Assembly: GCF_023065955.2 (NCBI RefSeq)
Contig: NW_026622852.1
Span: 9,655,423-9,719,422, forward strand
Direction: 5' to 3'
Length of the DNA stretch: 64,000 nucleotides
Source: Ursus arctos
Lineage: Eukaryota; Chordata; Mammalia; Carnivora; Ursidae
Below the pieces are notes generated by a model, which saw nothing but the letters and a program-made list of their open reading frames with translations, was not told the origin of the DNA and did not search any database. Positions 11,735 through 21,121 of the stretch are shown here, piece by piece. The position numbers were made by a program, and so were the translations under genes. Numbering within the stretch: the first letter of the stretch is position 1; each line of letters opens with the position of its first letter.

Positions 11735-12085
11735 CAATACAGGATATGTGGGACCCAGTGCAAAATGAAAATGAGGGGCCCCCACTTCAGGAATTATTAA
11801 GAATTTCCAGAAAGTCGGGGGCCTGAGTGGCTCAGTTGGTTAAGCATCTGCCTTTGGCTCAGGTCATGATCCTGGGGTTCTGGGATCGAGTCCCACGTTG
11901 GGCTCCTCGCTCAGGGGAAGCCTGCTTCTCCCTCTGCCTGCTGCTCCCCCCTGCTTGTGCACTCCCTCTCTGACCAATAAATTTTTAAAAAAGCATAAAA
12001 AAACTTTTTCCAAAGAGTGACAGCAGGGCATTAAATTAAGCACAGGCTCTTCCAGGCACAGGTCCCTGGAGAAAGGCACAGGTCA
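11735..12085. mobile_element. Unnamed old repeat split by a SINE
   Basis: The wording GACCCAGTGCAAAATGAAAA and GAATTATTAAGAATTTCCAG, continued after the SINE by GACAGCAGGGCATTAAATTA, is one I associate with a common old mammalian repeat. I do not recall its family name. Continuity across the SINE supports one element. Confidence 0.45.
11816..12006 (+). mobile_element. Can-SINE, arctoid type
   Basis: Plus strand from GGGGGCCTGAGTGGCTCAG to an A-rich tail. The head has lost part of the usual GGCGCCTGGG. The imperfect flanks TTTCCAGAAAGT and TTTCCAAAGAGT look like the target-site duplication. Confidence 0.9.
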
Positions 12086-13080
12086 TACACCCACCACCTC
12101 AGTCCTGCCACTGACATCTGCAGGACTCTTAAGAAATTCTTCAATCATTTAATTTATTTCATTTCGTTCTCATGGCAGCTGTCTGAGGTAGATACTTCTA
12201 CAGAAGAGACATTTGAGCAGCAAACAAAGAAAGGCTTTGCTCTAACTGAATGGGGGAAAGGGGCTGATGGGCATGAGACAGAAGATGGAGACGAGAGGCA
12301 GAGGTGCCAAGCCACGCTGGCCCATCCCAAATGAAAACTCAGCTGGACCTTTCTTTGACCTTCAGAGGGAAAAGCCACATTGAGATAGAGTAGATGGCTT
12401 CAGAGAGTTTAACCCAAGGAAGCAATTATCAGCCCAGCAGAGAGGATGATAAATATCAATAATCCACCCCCTCTGTGAGAAGCAAGACCACTGCAGGTCC
12501 CAAATACTGTCCCCAGTCATCAGACCAGTCTCCCTCCTCAGCCTCTCGCCATCCAGTAAATTCGACCCCAGCAGTGCTTTCTAGCCACCACAGCAGTGGG
12601 ACCGGGTGCTTGAGGACTAGAGGAGTAGGAAGGGAAGGAAACCTCACTTCTCTCTCACCAGCACTGGCTCCTGTCCCAGCTGCAAGGCCGCCCTCTCCTC
12701 TGCCCAGAGGGTAAACAGCAGGTCTGAGCAGGGCCCGGGAGAGCATTCATCCTTCCAGGGCACCGCACTTTTAATTAAAAGCTCTAGATTTGGCAGGAAA
12801 AGCCTTTAAGAACTTGAAAAAACAAGGAATATTTCAAAACATGTCTCAGTCTCATTTAGGATGAGATTTACACAGACGGCCAAGGTTTAACTGAAGAGCG
12901 GTCATTAGTATCACCTAAGGTCTCCGACGTAGGCACCGGCCTGACCAGCACTCCCATATTAATAAGCCTGAGCAAGATAAGCACCAACCGATGTGTCATT
13001 CATTCCTCCTACAGAATCATTTCAGTGAAAGAATATTAGGTGACTTTTTAATGACAAAGGGTTACTGTGAACCTTTAGGT
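12086..13080. other. Unassigned; possible conserved block at 12770-13080
   Basis: No gene seen. A MIR-like scrap may lie at 12140-12200 on the minus strand (ATTTCGTTCTCATGGCAGCT). The 12770-13080 part is repeat-free, balanced in composition and lacks decayed-repeat phrases, so it could be a conserved noncoding element. That cannot be tested without an alignment. Confidence 0.35.
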
Positions 13081-13084
13081 TGAA

Positions 13085-13335
13085 AGCCATTAGGAATGAG
13101 CAAGTCCCACAAAGACTGAAATCCTGGCTGTACGACTTCTTTGCTTTATGCCTCTGGGTAAGTTACTTCACCTCTCCAAGCCTCGGTTTTCTCAAATAGA
13201 GTAATAGTTAAAATAGTATAACAACACCACCCAGGAGTGACGGGGATTCGGCAAGATAATTACGTAAAACCCTTAGCATGGCAGCTAGAACGTAATGAGC
13301 ACCGAACAATAGTTATTTATGACTATCGTTACTAT
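13085..13335 (+). mobile_element. MIR SINE
   Basis: Sense MIR: CTGGGTAAGTTACTTCACCT, then CCTCGGTTTTCTCAAATAGA, GGCAAGATAATTACGTAAAA and TAGAACGTAATGAGCACCGA, in order. Confidence 0.85.
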
Positions 13336-13369
13336 GACACTGAGATTTCAACTTGGCGATCTTTTCTCA

Positions 13370-13455
13370 CTGTTACCATAACCTTGTTGCCTAGAATCCA
13401 GGAAAGTGCCTGTCGGTACCAGACACCTAATAAATATTTGTTGAATAAATGATTC
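13370..13455 (+). mobile_element. L2 LINE terminal fragment
   Basis: Short sense L2 tail: AGTGCCTGTCGGTACCAGAC followed by AATAAATATTTGTTGAATAA, which is the characteristic L2 3' end. Confidence 0.7.
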
Positions 13456-13915
13456 GCTGAAAGTCGACATCTGCTTACAACACTAGATTTCAAGTTTCAT
13501 TGAGATTAGGACCATGAATTAACCAACCCTGCATTTTTTTTCAAAAGATATTCATTGAACTTCTACTGTATTCCAGGTACTATGCCCTTGTAGTGTCTAT
13601 TTCAGACAAAGCAGGTGCTCAAACACTTTTTTTTTATTTAAAAGAAGAGCTCTTGATCCTGGCCCTAAAACTCAGTTGCAACACAATGGCTTGTCCAGGG
13701 GACCTTGAAGGTCTGTTGGGCTCTTGTACACAGCCCACACTTTTCTGGAATCCTTCATTCCAGAGAAACCAAAACTGTAAAGAAGCCTATGAAACAGTTT
13801 TCCCAAGGAACATAGCCCCTGGACTCGGCACTACTGCGTCAAACGTGAACGGATGCTCCTTGAAGGCAGGGATGTTTGGTTTTGGTTTTAGTTTTATGTT
13901 TTTTAAAAAAATAAA
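13456..13915. other. Unassigned sequence
   Basis: No gene recognised. TATTCATTGAACTTCTACTG at about 13549 resembles an antisense L2 or MIR end. A 122-codon plus-strand frame (13593-13961) runs into the GC/CA repeat and is judged chance. Confidence 0.4.
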
Positions 13916-13918
13916 AGA

Positions 13919-13954
13919 ATGCACACGCACGCGTGCGCACGCGCGCACACACAG
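13919..13954. repeat. Alternating CG/CA simple repeat
   Basis: About 35 bases of strict purine-pyrimidine alternation mixing CA, CG and TG steps (for example GCACGCGTGCGCACGCGCGC at 13926-13945). It is one of the few CpG-dense spots in the window and is Z-DNA-compatible. Confidence 0.9.
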
Positions 13955-13955
13955 A

Positions 13956-14545
13956 CTGTAAATAATTAGGATCCCCTTTAGTTTATAACCATAATCCCAA
14001 ACCTTCTCTGGGTTCTAAAAGTCTAAGAAAAGGTTGGTTCTTACTCTACAGAACCAAGTAAATGTCAAAGTCACTGTTCTCAGCCACATGAAGAAAGGGA
14101 ACGAGGTCTATTTCTCCATATCTCAAGACGTACCCTTTAAACAAAAAGCCACGAGACTGCTCACCTCCACGTCTGCCATCCCCACAACTCTGCCTCCAGT
14201 GACCTTCCATGACATGCCATTGCCTAGTGTATCAGAACCAGAAACTCAACTCAGAGGGAGCTCCCAGTCACCCAAACTCTTTCTGGAACAGAGGACATAT
14301 AAAGAAATAAACTTTGCAATGGGTGCACTTCTAGAGAATAGGGTCAACGGCTTGCCTTTGTATCCAGCACACAGCACATACCTGATATTTATTGACTGAC
14401 TGAATGCATGACCTGTCAAAATGGAGATTTTTCTGGTGTTCTGGGCAGGCGTCCAATCCCTAGTGGCTGTTGAGTTATATCAAAGCCTGCAATCTCTCTT
14501 CATTTTGTTGTTGTTGTTGTTCCTTTTTTAAAAAAAACAAACTAC
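13956..14545. other. Unassigned, with an L2 tail at 14320-14405
   Basis: Mostly unrecognised. The end matches the L2 3' end on the plus strand: ATCCAGCACACAGCACATAC, then TGATATTTATTGACTGACTG. A (GTT) run lies at 14506-14521. The 121-codon frame at 14034-14399 extends into the L2 tail and so is not a gene. Confidence 0.5.
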
Positions 14546-14547
14546 AG

Positions 14548-14728
14548 GGGCGCCTGGGTGGCACAGCGGTTAAGCGTCTGCCTTCGGCTCAGGGCGTGAT
14601 CCCGGCATTGTGGGATCGAGCCCCACATCAGGCTCCTCCGCTATGAGCCTGCTTCTTCCTCTCCCACTCCCCCGGCTTGTGTTCCCTCTCTCTCTGTTGA
14701 ATAAATAAATAAAATCTTTAAAAAAAAA
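14548..14728 (+). mobile_element. Can-SINE, young bear-type
   Basis: Plus strand, head GGGGCGCCTGGGTGGCACAG. The perfect duplication AACAAACTACAG lies at 14536-14547 and 14730-14741. The CT-rich end is slightly shortened (no GCTGGCTGTCTCT block), unlike most young copies here. Confidence 0.96.
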
Positions 14729-14744
14729 CAACAAACTACAGAAT

Positions 14745-15574
14745 TTTACAGTAATCACTTCTACATTCTGGCAATTTGAGTAAGAAGGCTTAGTCTCAGA
14801 ATGTCAGAATCGATGCCTGCCTTCAGCAGGCTTACCTCGGGCTGGACATAACTGAGCTTCTGGGGAGTTACTCTCTGTGAGGCATTGGAGGCTTTGGTTT
14901 GTCAGACTCCTGGAGCTCTTTAGTGAAAAATCTCCCAGATAAGGTAAGTCCCTCCATTTAACTACAAGTGGGGGCAAGGCCACATAACAGTCTTTCCAGA
15001 CTTGCTGAATACAAGGTTTTTTAAAATAAACACATTAGCAATTCTTTACATTGGATTCACAAAGCTTATTATTTTTAAGAATTCCAGAAAGCAACATGCC
15101 ACTGGAAAAACATGACAGACGTGTGGTTGTGAAGTATTCTCTGGTCTGCTTTAAGGTGTGAGTAAAAAATCAACAAAATAAATCCAGGGGTACAACTTTG
15201 CCTTCTTTACGTTGCCTTGATTTTGTTCACTCTCTGGGCCAAATGAGTGCAAAATGAAAAGGCAAACACTACGTAGATATTTTTCTCCTCAGTGTCGGCC
15301 AGCAGCTTGTGCCTCCTTTGGAAAAGAAAAACAAAACTATTATTTTAAAACATCTGAATAAAGAGACCAGGTTTTCTGCATGTAGAGCACACTCAGTGAG
15401 ACCACAGCAAAGAAGAGAGTTCTAGAAGCTATGCCTTTCATGTCTAGTGCATGTTTTGTTTTAATTGCTCCCAGGACTGGCTTAACAAATGGTTTCATGG
15501 CCTCTGAACAGCTAAGATTATTTGGGACACAGATAAACACACACAAAAGTAAGAGGAAAGTTTCACAAAAAACC
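14745..15574. other. Unassigned sequence with one weak minus-strand frame
   Basis: No recognised repeat. On the minus strand a 78-codon frame (15576-15340) ends in about 52 residues with a protein-like look: MKPFVKPVLGAIKTKHAL, then a hydrophobic run FFAVVSLSVLY that could span a membrane. I do not recognise the family, there is no splice or poly-A support, and chance is the simplest explanation. Confidence 0.25.
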
Positions 15575-15690
15575 ACATAGTGTGATGGAAGCAGTACAGA
15601 TTTCAGAATCGAAACTCTGCATTCAAATCCCTAACCTGACATTTCCTGCTTGTGGCCACATAATCTCTGAATGTCCAATTCTGATGTAAA
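15575..15690 (+). mobile_element. MIR SINE fragment
   Basis: Sense 5' half of a MIR: TAGTGTGATGGAAGCAGTAC, then TTCAAATCCCTAACCTGACA and TTGTGGCCACATAATCTCTG. Confidence 0.65.
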
Positions 15691-16143
15691 ACACAAAATG
15701 TAGATTCTAGTACATAGAATGTAGGGCAGAATGTTTCAAAATGCCAGTTGCTGTCCATTAGCAGGTCATAACATGATGTCGAGGCACACTCAACATTTTC
15801 ACAAAATGGAAGATATATAGACTAGACAATATCAAGGGTGCATTACATGTTTCATAAGGTAAGTACCGTTTCATGAAATCTTTCTTCCATTTTATCTATG
15901 TGTATAATTATGTTATATATGTACATTACATATACACGTATACACAGACGTAATTAAAACGTATTTCTTGCTAAGGATCACAGGCTAAGTTAAAAACCAA
16001 TTCTCATACGTATTTCATATAGATTAGAAAGAGGGTATGTATAGGAAAATACGCAGCATGGAGTAGATGTTCTGCTATTGGTGATTTCCTTTCCAAGGAG
16101 AAACTACTACATTTGGACAAGTTTGTTATGAAATCACCATTTG
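15691..16143. other. Unassigned AT-rich sequence
   Basis: No gene. At 15895-15955 there is an imperfect TA/CA-type low-complexity patch (TATGTTATATATGTACATTA). Nothing else is recognised. Confidence 0.45.
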
Positions 16144-16514
16144 CTATGGACTGAATGTTGCACCCCACCCCCAAATCCATGTATGGAAATCCTAACCCGA
16201 TCATTACCCAGTGTGGCGGTACTAGGAGGTAGAGCATTTTGGAGGTAATGAGGTCATGAAGGCAGACCCCTCGTGAATGGGATTCGTGCTCTTAGAAGAG
16301 GTGCCCCAGAGAGCTCTTTTGCTGTTCCTACCATGTAAAGATACAACCAGAATATGGAAGTCTGCAACCTGGAAAAGGGGTCTCACCACACCCCAACCAT
16401 GCTGGCACTCTCATCGCAGATTTCTAGCTTCCAAAACCGTGAGAAAATAATTTCCGCTGTTTATAAGCCACCCAGTCTACAGTGCCTTGTTAGAGCAGTC
16501 TGAGCTAAGACGCC
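16144..16514 (+). mobile_element. MLT1-type LTR (ERVL-MaLR), solitary
   Basis: Sense MaLR LTR. It begins TGCTATGGACTGAATGTTGC and keeps AATCCTAACCCGATC, GTCATGAAGGCAGAC, GAATGGGATTCGTGCTCTTA, CCAGAGAGCTCTTTTGC and the final TTTATAAGCCACCCAGTCTA block. No internal retroviral sequence adjoins it, so it is a solo or truncated LTR with no coding content. The subfamily (MLT1A/B-like) is a guess. Confidence 0.88.
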
Positions 16515-16725
16515 ATTTTTATGTGTAGGCCGCTCTTTCTCATTCTCTTCCTTTTCAACACCAGCTGCAACTTGCATTTTGCTAAAACCAGCTTCAACGA
16601 GTTGTGAAGTGTCTCACCGAATTTTTGGAGAGCACTTTAAGATTATTTAGAAAGGGAGTTCATAAAATGAAGCTCCTGCTTTGAGAAAATAGTCACCTGC
16701 CATTTACTGTGGGTGATTAGTAACA

Positions 16726-16770
16726 GAAAAATCAGCTCTCGTGGGTTGTCTTTACAAGAGCTGATTTTTC
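16726..16770. repeat. Perfect 14-bp inverted repeat, 17-nt loop
   Basis: Arms GAAAAATCAGCTCT (16726-16739) and AGAGCTGATTTTTC (16757-16770) are exact reverse complements around a 17-base loop. The inner GT/AC next to the loop can pair further after one mismatch. It lies in sequence that I cannot assign to a repeat, between the MLT1 LTR and a MIR. Confidence 0.9.
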
Positions 16771-16788
16771 CGGATTTTTACAACAGCT

Positions 16789-16812
16789 GCTTTTTCTTTG
16801 CAAAGAAAAGCA
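16789..16812. repeat. Near-perfect palindrome
   Basis: GCTTTTTCTTTG meets CAAAGAAAAGC with a single extra T in the left arm and no spacer. It lies 18 bases after the perfect hairpin at 16726-16770. Confidence 0.8.
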
Positions 16813-16849
16813 ACACCGATGGTAGACAGGGAGTTCGCCGAACCCCTTC

Positions 16850-17025
16850 TAGGTCCCAGGCTTTGTAACTAGCCCTCTTTTATGACTCTGTGAGGTATGT
16901 GTTATTTTGCCTTTGTACTCATGAAGAAATTAAAACTCAGAGGAGGTGAGTTACTTGCCCAAAATCATTCAGCTAGTGTGGAATGGAGCCTGGACTGAAA
17001 TCCAGGTCTGACCCCAAAGACTATC
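16850..17025 (-). mobile_element. MIR SINE
   Basis: Antisense MIR: GACTCTGTGAGGTATGTGTT, then CATGAAGAAATTAAAACTCA, GTGAGTTACTTGCCCAAAAT and CAGCTAGTGTGGAATGGAGC. Confidence 0.8.
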
Positions 17026-17377
17026 TATGCCTTTCTCATCCAACAAGTAATAGCCATGAGCTCACATTTTTTAAAGCAATGCATTATTCCCTTTCACTCC
17101 CACAGAAAGATGGCTTTTACCCACTGGTAAGACGAAAGATGGCTTTTTCCACTAGTAGGGGTGTTCCTGATCAGAAAAAATAAGCCACCACTAAGTGCAT
17201 GAAGAGCTGTCAGGATTTCATTTATGCCCAAACACATGAAGACCACTTTTCTAGCCTCCTCACCCTTCCTGTGGATGACCAGGTAATTCCCATACTCATT
17301 CCCCAACCAAGTATTAAAATGAGATGTAAAGAAACCAAAGACGTCATGTGCGTGACCGCACGTGCATGTGTGCACAT
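17026..17377. other. Unassigned sequence
   Basis: No gene or repeat recognised. Two near-identical 15-base phrases (AAGATGGCTTTTACC at 17106 and AAGATGGCTTTTTCC at 17136) suggest a small local duplication. Confidence 0.4.

Positions 17378-17378
<1 letters not shown>

Positions 17379-17432
<54 letters not shown>
17379..17432. repeat. (CT)n(CA)n compound microsatellite
   Basis: About 15 CT units (17379-17409) run directly into about 11 CA units (17409-17431). Uninterrupted dinucleotide runs of this size are normally length-variable. Confidence 0.98.
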
Positions 17433-18744
17433 ATGCCTCCCCGTGAGTTCTTCTCAAAGTGCTACCCCCAAGGGAGCATAAAGAAGGTCAGCCATTGGTA
17501 TCTGATGTTTGGCAAGAGCCGGAATGGGCTGTCTTTTCTTGACAAAAGCCAGACCAGGCAATGCACAGACTGGAAATGTCTGTCAAAACCAGTGTCAGGA
17601 AAATAGAGTGTTCTTATCAATGGCATGCTAGGGGATGAATTAAAAACTCCTGACTTAGCTCCAAACAGCAGAATGGGGCATGGTTACAAACAGATAAATG
17701 AGTAGGGCTGGTCCCACACTGTGTCTGAATCTAAAGGAGAAAACAGGACTTTTACCAGTACGTCACGCCCGTTCTGTATCTTCAACAGGAAGTGGGCCAA
17801 GTTTATCTCCGTAACCCCTCACACTTGCATTCTTCTTGGTCAGAGATACTTTTGACTTCAATGTTTCTTTTCCCCTCCTTCCATCAAAAAGGACTCTCAA
17901 AAAAAAAAAAAAAAAAGGATTTTTGATCATTTGTTCCACTAAGGTGAAAATTAATGATGTGACCCAATATGTTACCTATTCTAGGGGCTCCTGCCTCATA
18001 GGCAGGGACAAATATAGCAAATACTTTTAATTGCCTCCTGGTTTTGTTCCTTAATGGAGAAGCCAGTTTTTCTTCCTGATTCCTTTTTATCATAAAGGGT
18101 AAATAAACCATGAGGTGGGGAAGGAGGAGAAAATGACAGAGGCGAAGTCCCAGCCAGTCAGGGAAGAGAGGTACAGAAACAGCAGCCCTTCCTTGATGAA
18201 GGACTAGAACAGAAGGGGAAACTGAGGTAAAGCGAGACAGTTAAGCTCCAGATATCTTTTGTTTTCCACCAGCTACCTCGAAGATGAGGTGAGTTCAGAA
18301 ACATCCAGAACATTGGAGCTGGTGGCCCACCTTATTCAAGCATCGTATCGTGGTCCAGAGATGAACCTTAGCCTTCAGCTATGCATAATATTCAATGTAG
18401 TGTACGAGAAAGGGGGGGCTGGGCTGGGGTGTCAGTGGGAGCTTACAAACAGACCCAGGCATAAAGAGACTGTTTAAATTATTATACCTAGACGAATTTA
18501 CTACCGGGTTGACCATGAGAAAGTATCAATATTCAACACGTTTTGACTGACAAAACAGCAATTTTGTATGGTTCTACCTGAAAGAATGGAGCAGGGGTTC
18601 CTAAGGAAGATCAGATCAGTTAGACAACGTTTCAGTTCTCTGTACATGAGTATAGTAAGATTCAATGATTAACCTTGCTACGTAAAGGCCGGGCACAGAG
18701 GAGATCGTCGGTCCACTTCTCCCAGTCAGTCTTCCTTTCTTCTC
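17433..18744. other. Unassigned sequence
   Basis: No gene recognised. It contains an A18 run at 17899-17916. The frames here (up to 75 codons) show no family features and overlap on both strands. Confidence 0.45.
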
Positions 18745-19128
18745 CCCCTGTTCTATAGCCTGGAAAGCTGTCCTCTGTGGGTTTTATCAACAGTCTCCTG
18801 GCCCTCCAGCCTCCCATTGGGAACACCTACAGGAGCACGGAGGAGAACAGAGTGACACTATGTATTCCCATCTCCCTCTCTGCAAGGTCACATAGCTATG
18901 TCCCTCCACCGTAGGTCACTGCTCCTCCCACATTCTCTCCAAGACTCTCTGCTTTGAACCCTCCCCCTCCCCTCAACCCTTCAGCCTGGCATCAGCTGCC
19001 TCTCCACTGTTATTGGTCCCAGACCACTGCACCCGCTCCTTGTACTTCCCTTATACGCTGCCCGGCTTTGTAAATTATCCTAATTTCAGTGGGTCATCTG
19101 CTTCTGCCGGGACCTAACTGATACAAAA
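18745..19128. mobile_element. Unassigned interspersed repeat
   Basis: CTGCTTCTGCCGGGACCTAA followed by CTGATACAAAAG (ending near 19127), with CCACTGTTATTGGTCCCAGA upstream, matches a common old mammalian repeat ending whose family I cannot name. A pyrimidine-rich 18940-18980 lies within it. Confidence 0.4.
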
Positions 19129-19145
19129 GGGAACTAAAATATTTT

Positions 19146-19310
19146 TTAAGATTTTATTTACCTATTTAAGAGAGGCAGATTGAGAATCTGAAGCAGACTC
19201 TGCACTGAGCACAGATCCCGACGTGGGGCTCAATCCCACAACCACAAGATCATGACCTGAGCCAAAACCCAGAGGCAGATCCTCAACAGACTGAGCCACG
19301 CAGGTGCCCT
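19146..19310 (-). mobile_element. Can-SINE, old subfamily
   Basis: Minus strand, shorter body (about 165 bases). The flanks GGGAACTAAAATATTTT (19129-19145) and GGGAACAAAAATATTTT (from 19311) differ at one position, in keeping with an older insertion. The head end reads GCCACGCAGGTGCCC. Confidence 0.92.
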
Positions 19311-19324
19311 GGGAACAAAAATAT

Positions 19325-19540
19325 TTTAAGCAGTGCCTCTGTCTCAAGCATTGAGCTGGGCATGTTACGTATGTCATCTCATTCCATCTTCTTAAGAGCC
19401 CAATGAAACAGCTATTATTATTTCCATTTTACGTGTGAGAAAATAGAGGCTCAAAGAGTGTAAGTAACTTGCCCAAGGATGCAGAACTAGTGAATGAATT
19501 AGACAGGTTCTAAAGCCCGTGCTCTTGCCTCTGTTACCGA
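19325..19540 (-). mobile_element. MIR SINE
   Basis: Antisense MIR: GTCATCTCATTCCATCTTCT, then CTATTATTATTTCCATTTTA, AGTAACTTGCCCAAGGATGC and AAAGCCCGTGCTCTTGCCTC. It directly follows the SINE at 19146-19310. Confidence 0.85.
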
Positions 19541-19579
19541 ATAAATTTGCAAGGTAGAGGTTGGAGATGCCACCGATGT

Positions 19580-19831
19580 TTGGTTGTTGTTGTTGTTTCG
19601 GGTTTTTGTTTTTTGTTTTTAATTTAAATTCAATTAATTACCATATAATGTATTATTGGTTTCAGAGATAGAGGTCAGTGATTCATCAGTCTTATATAAC
19701 ACCCAGTGCTCATTACCTCATGCCCTCCTTAATGCCCATCACCCAGTTACCCCATCCTCTCACCCCCCTCTCTTCCAGCAACCTTCATAGGAAACTTTGT
19801 TTCCTATGATTAAGAGTCTCTTATGGTTTGT
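19580..19831 (-). mobile_element. Short 5'-truncated carnivore L1 insertion
   Basis: Antisense copy of the L1 3' UTR only. It starts with T-rich sequence (complement of the poly-A tail, 19580-19625) and includes the complement of the terminal L1 text (ATAACACCCAGTGCTCATTA, then CCCTCCTTAATGCCCATCAC and AAGAGTCTCTTATGG). The flanks GGAGATGCCACCGATGT (19563-19579) and GGAGATGCCACTGATGT (19832-19848) form a 17-base duplication with one difference. It is a textbook truncated retroinsertion of about 250 bases. Confidence 0.93.
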
Positions 19832-19848
19832 GGAGATGCCACTGATGT

Positions 19849-20274
19849 CTGAACTAAATCTTAAAGGACAGACTTTTGTTTGGGCAGACAACTGTAGAAC
19901 GGGAAGAGCATTCTACTATGAAAGAACACAGAGGCAGGAGAAAGTACCCAGAGCGAAATCCCGGGAAAATACCTGTGACTTGGATTCCATTGTGTCCTTG
20001 TCAAATAGTCAAATCTGAAAACAACCAGCAAATGCCAAGGGTCTGCTACAGTGTGGTATCTCTGGGCTTTTGCGTGTGCCTGGCAATGCAGTGAGATGAG
20101 CATGGGCTGGACCTTCCAATGCGGTGAGATGAGCATGGGCTGGACCAGATCCGGAAGGTCGGCTAGGGTTGTGGCTGTGATCAATAGAAACCAGCTTGGC
20201 TAAGATAAGCAGAGAAGGAATTTCTTGGAAGGATACGGTCAAGAGTGAGGAAGAGCTGAAGAACTAGCACAGAA
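19849..20274. other. Unassigned, with a 33-bp tandem duplication
   Basis: No gene recognised. A 33-base unit beginning CAATGCAGTGAGATGAGCAT at 20084 is repeated once from 20117 with one change (CAATGCGG). Confidence 0.5.
20084..20147. repeat. 33-bp tandem duplication, two copies
   Basis: The copies start at 20084 and 20117 and share TGAGATGAGCATGGGCTGGA exactly. The second copy diverges at its last few bases. Confidence 0.85.
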
Positions 20275-20370
20275 TGTCAGCCCCATGACAGTGGGGACTT
20301 ACCTGTCTTGTTCAACCCCAAATCCCCAGGACCTCAAATAATATACAATAAATACTGACTGAATAGATGA
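20275..20370 (+). mobile_element. L2 LINE terminal fragment
   Basis: Sense L2 tail: GACAGTGGGGACTTACCTGT, then AATCCCCAGGACCTCAAATA and ATAAATACTGACTGAATAGA. Confidence 0.7.
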
Positions 20371-20938
20371 TCGGTGACTTAAATGCATCAGGCTTCAGGA
20401 GAGACAGGAACAAATGCCACCTGGGATCTGGAACCGAAACTAAGGGACAGTCTCTTCAGGGTGGGACCCACACTGAAGGAGCTCCACACTTTTAAGTTTG
20501 GGGTCTCTCTTCTCGAGGTTAAATTTCCCATGACAGACTGGCCTTCTGGCCTTACTCACACCACATGCCCCGTTTCTGGAGAACAGAGAGTTGGTGCCTC
20601 CACTGACTGTCCCACAGGAATATATGACAAGGGAGAGAGCTCTCCAAAGCAAATTCAGGGACCTGTTGCCAGGAGAAGGAGAATGGATGCTGGATTGCAA
20701 TTGCCAAGACAGTCCCCAAAACCCTCCCCAGCTACAACCAGTTTATCTAGGGGTTTTAAATCTCTCGCAGTATAAGCAGGCAAGAGATTAATGTCTTTCA
20801 GCGGATGGTCCCTGATTTTGTTGAGCCCCTTTTCCACTGAGTAGTAGATCCCTTAGTGACATCTGGGACAGATTCCATACCTTCCTGCCCACTTTCAGTT
20901 ATTAGAACAACTCCTTTTCAGTGTTAAAGCCTTAGTTC
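20371..20938. other. Unassigned sequence
   Basis: No gene recognised. A 130-codon frame (20383-20775, plus) overlaps an 86-codon minus frame and shows no motif or splice context that I trust. Confidence 0.4.
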
Positions 20939-20939
20939 T

Positions 20940-21121
20940 GGGACACCTGGGTGGCTCAGTCAGTGAGGCGTCTGCCTTCAGCTCAGGCCATGATTCCACG
21001 GTCCTGGGACTGAGTCCCACATCAGGCTCCATGCTCAGCGGGGAGCCTGCTTCTCCCTCTGCCTCTGCCTGCCAATCCTCCTGCTTGTGCTATGACAAAT
21101 AAATAAAATCTTTTTTTTAAG
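20940..21121 (+). mobile_element. Can-SINE, arctoid type
   Basis: Plus strand: GGACACCTGGGTGGCTCAG to an AAATCTTTTTTTTAA tail in which the A tract has become T-rich. The flanks AAAGCCTTAGTT and AAAGGCTTAGTT differ by one base. Confidence 0.94.

Noticed and set aside
11320..11763. 147-codon minus frame
   Set aside because: It runs into an old repeat at 11735 and has no motif or flanking exon signals.
14548..14620. tRNA-gene-like sequence with A and B boxes
   Set aside because: This is the tRNA-derived head of a Can-SINE, repeated many times in the window, not a tRNA gene.
16144..16514. Possible endogenous retrovirus with genes
   Set aside because: Only the LTR is present. No gag, pol or env text adjoins it.
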